Below, one piece after another: positions 28,746 through 37,585 of a stretch of DNA of 64,000 bases. A program made the translations under genes and the position numbers. The stretch comes from Burkholderiales bacterium (GTDB taxonomy: Bacteria; Pseudomonadota; Gammaproteobacteria; Burkholderiales; Burkholderiaceae_C), in NCBI GenBank assembly GCA_021414305.1, contig JAIOOS010000027.1, positions 172,932-236,931 of the forward strand. Direction: 5' to 3'. Each line of letters opens with the position of its first letter. Within the stretch, counting starts at the first letter, position 1. The notes beneath the pieces were generated by a model that was not told the DNA's origin, made no database searches, and saw only the letters and a program-made list of their open reading frames with translations.

Positions 28746-29956
28746 TCGAGGTCAACGGCCGCAGCTACCGGCTGGCCCGCCAGCCGACCGTCGTCGTCTG
28801 CGTCGACGGCTGCGAGCCCGAGTACATCGCCCAGGCGGTGTCGCACGGCCACACGCCGTGGATGAAGGGCGTGCTCGCGACCGGCACGGTGCTCACCGCC
28901 GACTGCGTGATCCCGAGCTTCACCAACCCGAACAACCTGTCGATCGTGACCGGGGTGCCGCCTTCGGTGCACGGCATCTGCGGCAACTACCTGTTCGACG
29001 TCGCCTCGGGCACCGAGGTGATGATGAACGACCCGAAATGGCTGCGCGCGCCGACCATCCTGGCCGCGCTCGCCAACGCCGGCCAATCGCTCGCCGTGAT
29101 CACCGCCAAGGACAAGCTGAGGAAGCTGCTCGGCCACGGCATGAAGGGCATCTGCTTCTCGGCCGAGAAGGCCGACCAGGCCACGGAAGACGAGAACGGC
29201 ATCCACGACGTCGTCGAGCGGGTCGGCATGCCGGTGCCTTCGGTCTACAGCGCCGAGCTGTCGGAGTTCGTGTTCGCCGCCGGCGTCGAGCTGATGGCGC
29301 ATGAGCGCCGGCCCGACGTGCTGTACCTCTCGACCACCGACTACGTGCAGCACAAGCATGCTCCCGGCACCGAGGGCGCCGACGCCTTCTACCGGATGAT
29401 GGACGGCTACCTCGGCCGGCTCGACGCCATGGGCTGCGCGATCGCGCTCACCGCCGACCACGGCATGAACGCGAAGACGAGGATGGACGGCGCGCCCGAC
29501 GTGCTCTATCTGCAGGACGTGCTCGACGAGTGGCTGGGCGCCGGTCGGGCGCGCGTGATCCTGCCGATCACCGACCCCTACGTCGTGCACCACGGCGCGC
29601 TCGGCTCGTTCGCCACCGTCTACCTGCCCGAGGGCGTCGACTCGCCGGCGCTGGCTGCGCGGATCGCGGCGCTGCGCGGGGTCGAGAGCGTGCGCTCGCG
29701 CGAGGAAGCGGCCGCCTTCTTCGAACTGCCGGTCGACCGCATCGGCGACCTGATCGTCGTTTCCGAGCGGTCGAAGGTGATCGGCACCTCGGTCGCCCGC
29801 CATGACCTCTCGGCCCTCGAGGTGCCGCTGCGCTCGCACGGCGGCGTGTCCGAGCAGCGCGTGCCGCTGATCTTCAACCGGCGCCTGAAGGACATCGACC
29901 CCGACCGCCGCTGGCGCAACTTCGACGCCTTCGACCTGGTGCTCAACCACACTTGA
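28742..29956 (+). CDS. phnA: Phosphonoacetate hydrolase
   Basis: This alkaline-phosphatase-superfamily enzyme splits the C-P bond of phosphonoacetate to acetate and phosphate. The 404-residue protein carries the two-metal site in order: Asp22 (VDGCEPEY), Thr61 (PSFTNPNN), the TTDYVQHKH Asp/His, TADHGMN Asp/His and RSHGGVSEQ His. This is the set known for PhnA. It overlaps phnR by ATGA and the next gene by TTGA. Together with PhnW it gives the 2-AEP to phosphonoacetaldehyde to phosphonoacetate route, if an aldehyde dehydrogenase supplies the middle step. Confidence 0.95.
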   Translation: MIEVNGRSYRLARQPTVVVCVDGCEPEYIAQAVSHGHTPWMKGVLATGTVLTADCVIPSFTNPNNLSIVTGVPPSVHGICGNYLFDVASGTEVMMNDPKWLRAPTILAALANAGQSLAVITAKDKLRKLLGHGMKGICFSAEKADQATEDENGIHDVVERVGMPVPSVYSAELSEFVFAAGVELMAHERRPDVLYLSTTDYVQHKHAPGTEGADAFYRMMDGYLGRLDAMGCAIALTADHGMNAKTRMDGAPDVLYLQDVLDEWLGAGRARVILPITDPYVVHHGALGSFATVYLPEGVDSPALAARIAALRGVESVRSREEAAAFFELPVDRIGDLIVVSERSKVIGTSVARHDLSALEVPLRSHGGVSEQRVPLIFNRRLKDIDPDRRWRNFDAFDLVLNHT

Positions 29957-31635
29957 TCCACCTCCTCAACCTCCTCGCCGCGATCGCGCTCCTCGTCTGG
30001 GGAACGCACATCGTCCGCACCGGCATGCTGCGCGTGTTCGGGGAGAACCTGCGCCGCATCCTGGCGCTCAGCTTCGGCAACCGCTTCCGCTCGCTGATCG
30101 CGGGGCTGGGCGTGACCAGCATGGTGCAGTCGAGCACCGCCACCTGCCTGATCGTCGCCTCCTTCGTCGGCAAGAACCTGGTCACGACCAGCGCCGCGCT
30201 CGCCGTGATGCTCGGTGCCGACGTCGGCACCAGCCTGATGGCGGTGGTGTTCTCGCTCGACCTCTCGTGGCTCTCGCCGCTCCTGATCTTCGTCGGCGTG
30301 GTCGTCTTCATCTCGCGCCAGAACAGCGGCGTCGGCGCCTTCGGCCGGGTGCTGATCGGCCTCGGCCTGATCACGCTCGCGCTGCAGCTCATCGTCGCCG
30401 CGACCCGGCCGCTCACCGAGTCGCCGGAAGTGCGCGCCCTGCTCGTCGCCCTGCCGAACGAGATCCTGCTCGACGTCGTCGTCGGCGCGGTGCTGACGGT
30501 GCTCTCGTACTCGAGCCTGGCGGTCGTGCTCCTGATCGCCACCCTGGCGACCTCGGCCGTGCTGCCGGTGACGGTGGCGCTCGGCCTGGTCATCGGCGCC
30601 AACATCGGCAGCGGCCTGCTGGCGATGATCGCCACCGCCAACGCGACCCCGCAGGTGCGCCGGCTGCCGCTCGGCAACCTGATCTTCAAGTCGCTCGGCG
30701 CCGTGCTCTTCATCGTCTTCCTGCCGCAGGTGCACGTGCTGCTGCAGCAGGTCCTGCCTTCGGTGCATCAGCAGATCGTCGGCTTCCACCTGATCTTCAA
30801 CCTGGTGCTCGCCGCGCTCTTCATCGGCTGCACCGGGCTGGTCGGCCGCACCGTCGACCGCTGGCTCGGCGACCCGGGCCCGGGCGCCGGGAGCCTCAGG
30901 CCGCGCCACCTCGACCCGCTCGCACTCACCATGCCCTCGCTCGCGATCTCGTGCGCGGCGCGCGAGGCACTGCACCAGGCCGACATCGTCGAGACGATGC
31001 TGCGCGGCATCCTGCCGGTGCTGCGCAAGAACGACCTGAAGCTCTCGGAGGAGCTGAGGAAGCTCGACGACACGGTCGACGAGCTGTACTCGGCGATCAA
31101 GTTCTACCTGACGCAGATCTCGGGCGAGGCCCTGTCCAAGCAAGAAAGCCGGCGCTGGACCGACATCGTCTCGTTCACCATCAACATGGAGCAGATCGGC
31201 GACATCATCGAGCGCGTGCTCCAGGACATCGAGGACAAGCTGGTGAAGAAGTCGCGCAGCTTCTCGGAAGCCGGCATGGCCGAGATCATCCACCTGCACG
31301 AGCGCCTGCTCTCCAACCTGCGCCTGGCGATGAGCGTGTTCCTCGACGGCCACGTGCGCGACGCCAAGCGGCTGCTCGAGGAGAAGGCGCATTTCCGCGA
31401 CCTCGAGCACGAGTACGCCGCCAACCACATCGCCCGGCTCCGGGACAACACGGCGCAGAGCATCGAGACCAGCTCGCTGCACCTCGACCTGATCAGCGAC
31501 CTGAAGCGGATCAACTCGCACATCTGCGGCGTCGCCTACCCGATCCTCGAATCGGCCGGCGCGCTGACGGCGACCCGGATCCGCCAATCGCAGTTCGCCG
31601 CCCTCGGCCCGGCCGAAGGCGCACGGGAGCCCTGA
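29953..31635 (+). CDS. Na+/phosphate cotransporter family protein (NptA/YjbB type) with PhoU-like tail
   Basis: This 560-residue membrane protein has two inverted Na/Pi-cotransporter repeats with the Gln-Ser-Ser motif (MVQSSTATCLI near residue 57, and a second, degenerate SYSSLAVVLL near 178) and about eight helices over residues 1-310. A cytoplasmic helical PhoU-like domain follows (about 330-545). Bacterial members move phosphate and some act as exporters. In a phosphonate operon it could balance the phosphate freed by PhnA or the HD enzyme. The start is a TTG overlapping the phnA stop (TTGA), which suggests translational coupling with low initiation. Confidence 0.88.
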   Translation: MIHLLNLLAAIALLVWGTHIVRTGMLRVFGENLRRILALSFGNRFRSLIAGLGVTSMVQSSTATCLIVASFVGKNLVTTSAALAVMLGADVGTSLMAVVFSLDLSWLSPLLIFVGVVVFISRQNSGVGAFGRVLIGLGLITLALQLIVAATRPLTESPEVRALLVALPNEILLDVVVGAVLTVLSYSSLAVVLLIATLATSAVLPVTVALGLVIGANIGSGLLAMIATANATPQVRRLPLGNLIFKSLGAVLFIVFLPQVHVLLQQVLPSVHQQIVGFHLIFNLVLAALFIGCTGLVGRTVDRWLGDPGPGAGSLRPRHLDPLALTMPSLAISCAAREALHQADIVETMLRGILPVLRKNDLKLSEELRKLDDTVDELYSAIKFYLTQISGEALSKQESRRWTDIVSFTINMEQIGDIIERVLQDIEDKLVKKSRSFSEAGMAEIIHLHERLLSNLRLAMSVFLDGHVRDAKRLLEEKAHFRDLEHEYAANHIARLRDNTAQSIETSSLHLDLISDLKRINSHICGVAYPILESAGALTATRIRQSQFAALGPAEGAREP

Positions 31636-31637
31636 CC

Positions 31638-32192
31638 ATGCTGACACTCGAAGACATCGGCCTGCTGTTCGCCCGCCATGGCAACGCCCAGTACAGCGGC
31701 GAGCCGGTCACGCAGCTCGAGCACGCGCTGCAGACCGCCTACCTCGCCGAGCAGAGCGACGCCGGCGACGAGCTCGTCACCGCCTGCCTGCTGCACGACC
31801 TCGGCCACCTCCTCAACGAGCAAGGCGAGACGCCGACCCTGCGCGGCATCGACGACACGCACCAGTTCTACGCGCTGCCGTTCCTGCGCGGCCTGTTCCC
31901 CGATGCCGTGCTCGACGCGATCAAGCTGCACGTCGACGCCAAGCGCTACCTGTGCCGGGCCAGCGACGGCTACTGGGCGAAGCTCTCCGACGACTCGAAG
32001 CGCAGCCTCGAACTGCAGGGCGGCGTGTTCGAACCCGCCGAGGCCGCGGCCTTCCTCCTCCAGCCGGGCGCGCGCGACGCGGTGATGCTGCGCCAGTGGG
32101 ACGACCTGGCCAAGCAGGCCGACTGGCAGACGCCCTCGCTCGCCCACTTCATGAGCCGCGTGGCCCGCTGCGCCGCCCGTACCGGGGCGTGA
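31638..32192 (+). CDS. PhnZ-like HD-domain diiron oxygenase, phosphonate-associated
   Basis: This 184-residue protein belongs to the HD group linked to phosphonate operons, which includes PhnZ. PhnZ cleaves 1-hydroxy-2-aminoethylphosphonate with O2 to glycine and phosphate. All PhnZ active-site residues I recall have counterparts: Tyr19 and Glu22 (YSGEPVTQ), His29, His53-Asp54, His57, His75, His98, Lys102 (HVDAK), Ser120, Arg152 and Asp155 (RQWDD). The hydroxylase partner PhnY* is not in the window. It starts 2 bp after the transporter stop and overlaps the EamA gene by GTGA. The substrate could be 2-AEP-derived or an N-methylated analogue (TmpB type). Confidence 0.85.
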   Translation: MLTLEDIGLLFARHGNAQYSGEPVTQLEHALQTAYLAEQSDAGDELVTACLLHDLGHLLNEQGETPTLRGIDDTHQFYALPFLRGLFPDAVLDAIKLHVDAKRYLCRASDGYWAKLSDDSKRSLELQGGVFEPAEAAAFLLQPGARDAVMLRQWDDLAKQADWQTPSLAHFMSRVARCAARTGA

Positions 32193-33043
32193 CCTGGCAG
32201 ATCGTCGGCGCGGTGCTGTTCGCGGCGCTGCTCCACGCCTCGTGGAACGCGCTGATCAAGGCGGGGCAGGACAAGGCGCTCGACACCGCGCTGATCCACA
32301 TCCTGGGCTGCGGCGTGGGCGTGATCCTGGTCGCCCTCGTCGGCCTGCCCGGCCGCCAGGCGTGGCCATGGCTGGCCGCCTCGATGGTGATCCACATCGG
32401 CTACTACATCACCCTGGTCGGCGCCTACCGCCACGGCGAGCTCGGCTTCTCCTACCCGATCATGCGCGGCACGGCGCCGCTGCTGGTGGCGATGCTGAGC
32501 GGCCAGTTGATCGGCGAGCACCTGCCGTTCGCCGCCTGGGTGGGCGTGGCCGGCATCAGCGGCGGCGTGCTCCTGATCGGCCTGACCCGCGCCAACGTCG
32601 AGAGCGGCTCGCGCCGCCACGCCCTCGGCTACGCGCTGGCCAACGCCGCCATCATCGCCGCCTACACCATCGTCGACGGCCTGGGCGTGCGCAGCTCGGG
32701 CAACGCGCTGCAGTACGTCGCGCTGCTGTTCATGCTCGACGGCCTGCCCTACTTCTCGATCGTCATGTGGCAGCGCCGCAAGGCGTTCGCCGCCTCAGTC
32801 GCCTTCATGAAGCAGCGCTGGCCGGTCGCGCTCGTCGGCTCCTGCGCCTCGCTCGGCGCCTACGCGATCGCGCTCTGGGCGATGACGAAGGCGCCGATCG
32901 CCTCGGTCTCGGCCTTGCGCGAGACCTCGGTGCTGTTCGCCACGCTGATCGGCGTACTGATGCTGAAGGAGCGCTTCCGCTTCCAGCGCCTGCTCGGCAC
33001 CGGCGCGGTGGTCGCCGGCGTGATGGCGCTGCGCTTGGCCTGA
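32189..33043 (+). CDS. EamA/DMT-family transporter
   Basis: This 284-residue drug/metabolite transporter has about ten helices in two EamA repeats (roughly 1-135 and 145-284), with the family ends ALRETSVLFATLIGVLMLKE and GTGAVVAGVMAL. Such proteins often export amino acids or small metabolites. The GTG start shares GTGA with the stop of the HD gene, so it is translated with the phosphonate genes. Its cargo is unknown; export of an amino acid or amine by-product is one possibility. The next gene starts 32 bp downstream. Confidence 0.88.
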   Translation: MTWQIVGAVLFAALLHASWNALIKAGQDKALDTALIHILGCGVGVILVALVGLPGRQAWPWLAASMVIHIGYYITLVGAYRHGELGFSYPIMRGTAPLLVAMLSGQLIGEHLPFAAWVGVAGISGGVLLIGLTRANVESGSRRHALGYALANAAIIAAYTIVDGLGVRSSGNALQYVALLFMLDGLPYFSIVMWQRRKAFAASVAFMKQRWPVALVGSCASLGAYAIALWAMTKAPIASVSALRETSVLFATLIGVLMLKERFRFQRLLGTGAVVAGVMALRLA

Positions 33044-33075
33044 GGCCCCTTCCCGCTGCGCGGTAAGCTCGTCGC

Positions 33076-35553
33076 ATGCCCCTCCCTCGCCAGGCCCGCA
33101 TCGTCATCGTCGGCGGCGGCATCGTCGGCTGCTCCACCGCCTATCACCTGGCCAAGCTCGGGGCGACCGACGTCCTCCTGCTCGAGCAGGGCGCCCTCAC
33201 CTGCGGCACGACCTGGCACGCGGCCGGGCTCGTCGGCCAGATGCGGCCCAACCGCAACATGACGCGGATGAGCAAGTACGGGATCGAGCTCTACGCCTCG
33301 CTCGAGGCCGAGACCGGCCTGGCCACCGGCTGGAAGCAGTGCGGCAGCGTCAACGTCGCCGCCACGCCCGAGCGGATGAAGGTGCTGCGCCGCCAGCTCG
33401 CCCTGGCGCAGAGCTTTGGCGTGGAGTGCGAGGAGATCAGCCCGGCCCGCGCCGGCGAGCTGTTCCCGGTGATGCGCACCGACGACCTGGCGGGCGCGAT
33501 CTGGATTCCCGGCGACGGCAAGGCCAATCCCGCCGACCTCTGCATGTCGCTCGCCAAGGGCGCGCGCCAGCGCGGCGTGAAGATCGTCGAGGGCGTCGAG
33601 GTGATCGGCGTCTCGGCCGAGACGACCGGGACGCGACGCACCGCCAGCGGCGTGCGCGTGCGCCACGAAGGCGAGGAGCACGGCATCGCCTGCGAGATCG
33701 TCGTCAACTGCGCCGGCCAGTGGGCGCGCCAGTTCGGCGCGCTTGCCGGGGTGAGCGTGCCGCTCTGGTCGGCCGAGCACTTCTACATCGTCACCGACCG
33801 GATCGAGGGCGTGCATCCGATGCTGCCGGTGATGCGCGACCCCGACGGCTTCATCTACTACAAGGAGGAGGTCGGCGGCCTGGTGATGGGCGGCTTCGAG
33901 CCGGTGGCCAAGCCGTGGACCGTGGACCCGATTCCCTCGACCTTCCGCTTCGAGCTGCTCGGCGAGGACTGGGACCAGTTCGAGCCGCTCATGACCGCGG
34001 CGATGCATCGCACGCCCTGCCTCGAGACCGCGAAGGTGAAGATGCTGCTGAACGGGCCGGAGAGCTTCACCCCCGACGGCAACTTCATCCTCGGCGAGGC
34101 GCCGGAGCTCGGCCGCTACTACGTCGCCGCCGGTTTCAACTCCGCCGGCATCGCCAACTCCGGCGGCGCCGGGCGGCTGCTCGCCGAGTGGATCGTCGCC
34201 GGCAGCCCGCAGAGCGACCTTTCCGACGTCGACATCCGCCGCTTCGGCCCGTTCATGGCCAACCGCAAGCTGCTCTCCGAGCGCACCGGCGAGACCCTGG
34301 GCCTGCACTACGCGATGCGCTGGCCGCGCCAGGAGCTCGAGACGGCGCGGCCGCTGCGCACCTCGCCGCTCTACGACCTGCTCGCGGCGCGGGGCGCGGT
34401 GTTCGGCGCGAAGAACGGCTGGGAGCGCGCCAACTACTTCGTTCGTGGCAACGCCGGCAAGGACGCGGGCGCGAAGGTCGTTCACCCGCACACGCTCGAC
34501 CGGCCGCATTGGCTGGACGACGTGATCGCCGAGCAGGTGGCGACGCGCCAGGCCGTCGCCCTCTACGACCAGACCTCGTTCGGCAAGCTGCTGCTGCAAG
34601 GCCGCGATGCGCTGGCCGTGCTCGAGCGGCTCTGCGCCAACGCGATCGACGTGGCGCCGGGACGCATGGTCTACACCGCGATGCTCAACGAGCGCGGCGG
34701 CTTCGAGAGCGACCTGACGATCACCCGCCTTGGCGCCGAGACCTTTCTTCTCGTCACCGGCTCGGCGCAGCCGACGCGCGACGCCGACTGGATCGCCCGG
34801 CACACGCGGGCCGGCGAAGCCGCGGCGCTCAGCGACGTCAGCGCGCTGACGGCGGTGCTTTCCGTGATGGGCCCGAACGCGAAGGAGCTGCTCTGCCGCG
34901 TCGGCGCGCCCGACACCGCCGCGCGCCTCGCGCCGGAGCGGCTGAAGTTCTCGTCGACGGCGGAACTCGACGTCGGCTTCGCCCGCGTGCGCGCGGCGCG
35001 CATGAGCTACGTCGGCGGACCGGGCTTCGAGCTCTACGTGCCGGCCGAGATGGCGCGCCATGTCTGGCTCGCGCTGCACGGCGCGGGCGCCGACCTGGGC
35101 CTGCGCGATGCCGGCTACTACGCGCTCGACGCCCTGAGGATCGAGGCGGGCCGACGCGCCTGGGGAGCCGAGCTCGGTCCCGACGAGACGCCGTTCGAGG
35201 CCGGCACCTTGTTCGCCGTGAAGCTCGACAAGGCCGCCGACTTCATCGGCCGCGCCGCGCTGCAGGCTCGCGGCGAGCAGCCGCCGGCCAAGCGCCTGGT
35301 CTCGCTGGTGCTCGAATCTGCCGACGCCTGGGCCTGGGGCGGCGAAGCGCTGCTGATCGAAGGCGAGCCGGCCGGCGAGATCACTTCCGCCGGCTGGAGC
35401 CCGAAGCTCGGCGCCTGCGTCGCCCTCGGCTACCTGCGCGGCGCCGCGGCGACGGCACGGCACGAAGGCACCCGGGTCGAGGTCGACGTCTGGGGCGAGC
35501 GCGTCGCCGCTTCCGCCTGGGACGACGCGGCCCGCGTGCAGCGAGCGCCGTGA
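33076..35553 (+). CDS. FAD-dependent dimethylglycine/sarcosine dehydrogenase-like protein with GcvT domain
   Basis: This 825-residue two-domain enzyme oxidises an N-methylated amino acid and passes the methyl group to tetrahydrofolate. The N-terminal FAD domain begins with IVIVGGGIVGCSTAYHL (dinucleotide fold) and has TTWHAAGLVGQ, where the His is the covalent FAD site in dimethylglycine and sarcosine dehydrogenases. A linker (about 370-430) leads to a GcvT-like folate domain (about 440-820) with a YVGGPGFELYVP segment. It lies in the phosphonate plus arm right after the HD oxygenase and EamA genes. If that oxygenase acts on N-methylated 2-AEP, its N-methylglycine product would be a substrate here (inference). 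Confidence 0.9.
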   Translation: MPLPRQARIVIVGGGIVGCSTAYHLAKLGATDVLLLEQGALTCGTTWHAAGLVGQMRPNRNMTRMSKYGIELYASLEAETGLATGWKQCGSVNVAATPERMKVLRRQLALAQSFGVECEEISPARAGELFPVMRTDDLAGAIWIPGDGKANPADLCMSLAKGARQRGVKIVEGVEVIGVSAETTGTRRTASGVRVRHEGEEHGIACEIVVNCAGQWARQFGALAGVSVPLWSAEHFYIVTDRIEGVHPMLPVMRDPDGFIYYKEEVGGLVMGGFEPVAKPWTVDPIPSTFRFELLGEDWDQFEPLMTAAMHRTPCLETAKVKMLLNGPESFTPDGNFILGEAPELGRYYVAAGFNSAGIANSGGAGRLLAEWIVAGSPQSDLSDVDIRRFGPFMANRKLLSERTGETLGLHYAMRWPRQELETARPLRTSPLYDLLAARGAVFGAKNGWERANYFVRGNAGKDAGAKVVHPHTLDRPHWLDDVIAEQVATRQAVALYDQTSFGKLLLQGRDALAVLERLCANAIDVAPGRMVYTAMLNERGGFESDLTITRLGAETFLLVTGSAQPTRDADWIARHTRAGEAAALSDVSALTAVLSVMGPNAKELLCRVGAPDTAARLAPERLKFSSTAELDVGFARVRAARMSYVGGPGFELYVPAEMARHVWLALHGAGADLGLRDAGYYALDALRIEAGRRAWGAELGPDETPFEAGTLFAVKLDKAADFIGRAALQARGEQPPAKRLVSLVLESADAWAWGGEALLIEGEPAGEITSAGWSPKLGACVALGYLRGAAATARHEGTRVEVDVWGERVAASAWDDAARVQRAP

Positions 35554-36776
35554 GCGAGCCCGCGCCGTTCTCGCTGCGCTCGATCGCGGTGCCGGCGTTC
35601 GGGCCATCGCTGCTGTTCGGCATCGGCGAGGGCGCGATCCTGCCGGTCGTGGCCCTCAGCGTGCGCAACCTCGGAGGCTCGGTCGCGCTGGCCGCGCTCG
35701 TCGTCACGCTGATCGGCATCGGCTCGCTCGTGTCCAACCTGCCGGCTTCCGTGCTCACCACCCGCTACGGCGAGCGCTGGGCGATCGTCGGCGCCAGCGT
35801 CTGGTGCGCTCTGGCGATGGCGATCTGCATGCTCGTGCCGCATCTGGCCGCCTTCACCCTCGGCGTGTTCATGATCGGGATGGCGAGCGCCGTGTTCAAC
35901 CTCGCGCGGCAAAGCTACCTCACCGAAGCGGTGCCCTTCCACTACCGCGCGCGCGCCCTTTCGACGCTCGGCGGGGTGATGCGGATCGGCCTCTTCATCG
36001 GCCCCTTCCTCGGCGCTGCGGTGATACCTTTCTTCGGCCTGGCGGGCGCCTACGGCGTCGGCGTCATCGCCCTCGTGCTCTCGGCCGGGCTCGCTGTCGG
36101 CATGCCCGAGCTGCCCGGCGAGCGGCCCGCCGCGGCGTTGGCGGCAGCCGCGGCCGCGGCGGCGTCCGACGTCGCGCACCGGCCGCCGACGATCCGCGCC
36201 GTCTCGAGCAGCCACGCGCGCGTCTTTCTCACCGTCGGCATCGGCGTGATTCTCGTCAGCGCGGTGCGCGCGTCGCGCCAGGCGGTGGTGCCGCTCTGGG
36301 CCGACCACCTCGGTCTCGACGCGGCGACGACCTCGCTGATCTACGGCCTGGCCAGCGGCCTCGACATGCTGGTCTTCTACCCGGCGGGCAAGGTCATGGA
36401 CCGCAAGGGCCGCGCCTGGGTCGCGCTGCCCTCGATGATCTGCATGGGCGCGGGCCTCCTCTGCCTGCCGCTCTCGCACAGCGCGACGACCCTGCTGATC
36501 GCCGCGCTGATCCTCGGCTTCGGCAACGGCATCGGCTCGGGAATGATCATGACGCTCGGTGCCGACTACTCGCCCGTCGTCGGCCGCGCGCACTTCCTCG
36601 GCATCTGGCGCCTGCTCGCCGACCTGGGCTCGACCGGCGGCCCGGCGCTGCTCTCGGCGGCGACCGCGCTGTTCTCGCTGGCCACGGGGATCTTCTGCAC
36701 CGGCCTGATCGCGATCGTCGCGGCGGCGGTGCTCGGCTACTGGATCCCGCGCACGGCGCGGCACCCCGCCGGCTAG
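35550..36776 (+). CDS. MFS transporter
   Basis: This 408-residue major facilitator protein has about twelve helices, with an Ala-rich loop between the two halves near residues 190-205. The 2-3 loop has an LTTRYGERW form and the second-half loop KVMDRKGRAW fits the MFS A-motif. The GTG start shares GTGA with the dehydrogenase stop, so it ends the seven-gene plus arm that begins with phnR. The substrate is unknown; uptake of a methylated amine or export of a product would fit. It converges on the RraA-family gene across 13 bp. Confidence 0.87.
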   Translation: MSEPAPFSLRSIAVPAFGPSLLFGIGEGAILPVVALSVRNLGGSVALAALVVTLIGIGSLVSNLPASVLTTRYGERWAIVGASVWCALAMAICMLVPHLAAFTLGVFMIGMASAVFNLARQSYLTEAVPFHYRARALSTLGGVMRIGLFIGPFLGAAVIPFFGLAGAYGVGVIALVLSAGLAVGMPELPGERPAAALAAAAAAAASDVAHRPPTIRAVSSSHARVFLTVGIGVILVSAVRASRQAVVPLWADHLGLDAATTSLIYGLASGLDMLVFYPAGKVMDRKGRAWVALPSMICMGAGLLCLPLSHSATTLLIAALILGFGNGIGSGMIMTLGADYSPVVGRAHFLGIWRLLADLGSTGGPALLSAATALFSLATGIFCTGLIAIVAAAVLGYWIPRTARHPAG

Positions 36777-36789
36777 CGGCCGTGCCGGC

Positions 36790-37533
36790 TCAGCCGGGGG
36801 ACTTGGGCTGCGTCGACCGCCAGGCGTCGTAGCGCGCCGTGGTCTCGGCGTTCGACGGATAGAGCCCGGGCAAGGGCACGCCGGCCTCCACCTCGCGCAT
36901 GATCCAGCCCTCGAGCCGCTCCTGCTCGAGCGAGCTTTCGAGCACCTCGTCGAGCAGCGCCGCCGGAATGACGACCGCGCCGTCGCCGTCGGCGACGATC
37001 ACGTCGTTCGGCATGACGCAGACGCCGCCGCAGCCGATCGGTTCCTGCCAGCCGACGAAGGTGAGGCCGGCCACCGAGGCGGGCGCCGCGGTGCCCTGGC
37101 ACCACACCGGCAGGCCGGTGCCGAGCACGCCGGCGAGGTCGCGCACGACGCCGTCGCTCACGAGCGCGGCGACGCCGCGCTTCGTCATTCGCGCGCAGAG
37201 GATGTCGCCGAAGATGCCGGCATCGGTGACGCCCATCGCGTCGACGACGGCGATCGCGCCGGCCGGCATCGCCTCGATCGCGGCGCGGGTGGAGATCGGC
37301 GAAGCCCACGAGGCCGGCGTGGCCAGGTCCTCGCGCGCCGGCACGAAGCGCAGGGTGAAGGCGCGGCCGGCACGCCGCCGGGCCGCCGCGGCTTCGCCGA
37401 CCGGGCGGGCGCCGCGGATCCAGACGTTGCGCAGCCCCTTCTTCAGGAGCACCGTCGTGATCGTGGCGGCGGTCACCGATTCGAGCGCGCGGGCGGTTCC
37501 GGGGTCGAGGGAAATCGGGGCTATGGCGTTCAT
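36790..37533 (-). CDS. RraA-family protein (HMG/CHA aldolase-like)
   Basis: This 247-residue RraA-fold protein has the family core SISTRAAIEAMPAGAIAVVD-type start, ARMTKRGVAALVSDGVVRD with the conserved Arg-Asp, and a VVADGDGAVVIP segment. The family includes 4-hydroxy-4-methyl-2-oxoglutarate aldolases and the RNase E inhibitor RraA. This one is longer than true RraA (about 160), so an aldolase- or decarboxylase-like enzyme is more likely. It is divergent, across 52 bp, from two Bug-type binding proteins. RraA-family and Bug genes often neighbour each other, pointing to catabolism of an organic acid. Confidence 0.85.
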   Translation of the reverse strand: MNAIAPISLDPGTARALESVTAATITTVLLKKGLRNVWIRGARPVGEAAAARRRAGRAFTLRFVPAREDLATPASWASPISTRAAIEAMPAGAIAVVDAMGVTDAGIFGDILCARMTKRGVAALVSDGVVRDLAGVLGTGLPVWCQGTAAPASVAGLTFVGWQEPIGCGGVCVMPNDVIVADGDGAVVIPAALLDEVLESSLEQERLEGWIMREVEAGVPLPGLYPSNAETTARYDAWRSTQPKSPG

Positions 37534-37585
37534 CCGGGAAGGCTAGCATGCGGCCCACTCAGAGCCCAAGACCGGAGACAAGCTC

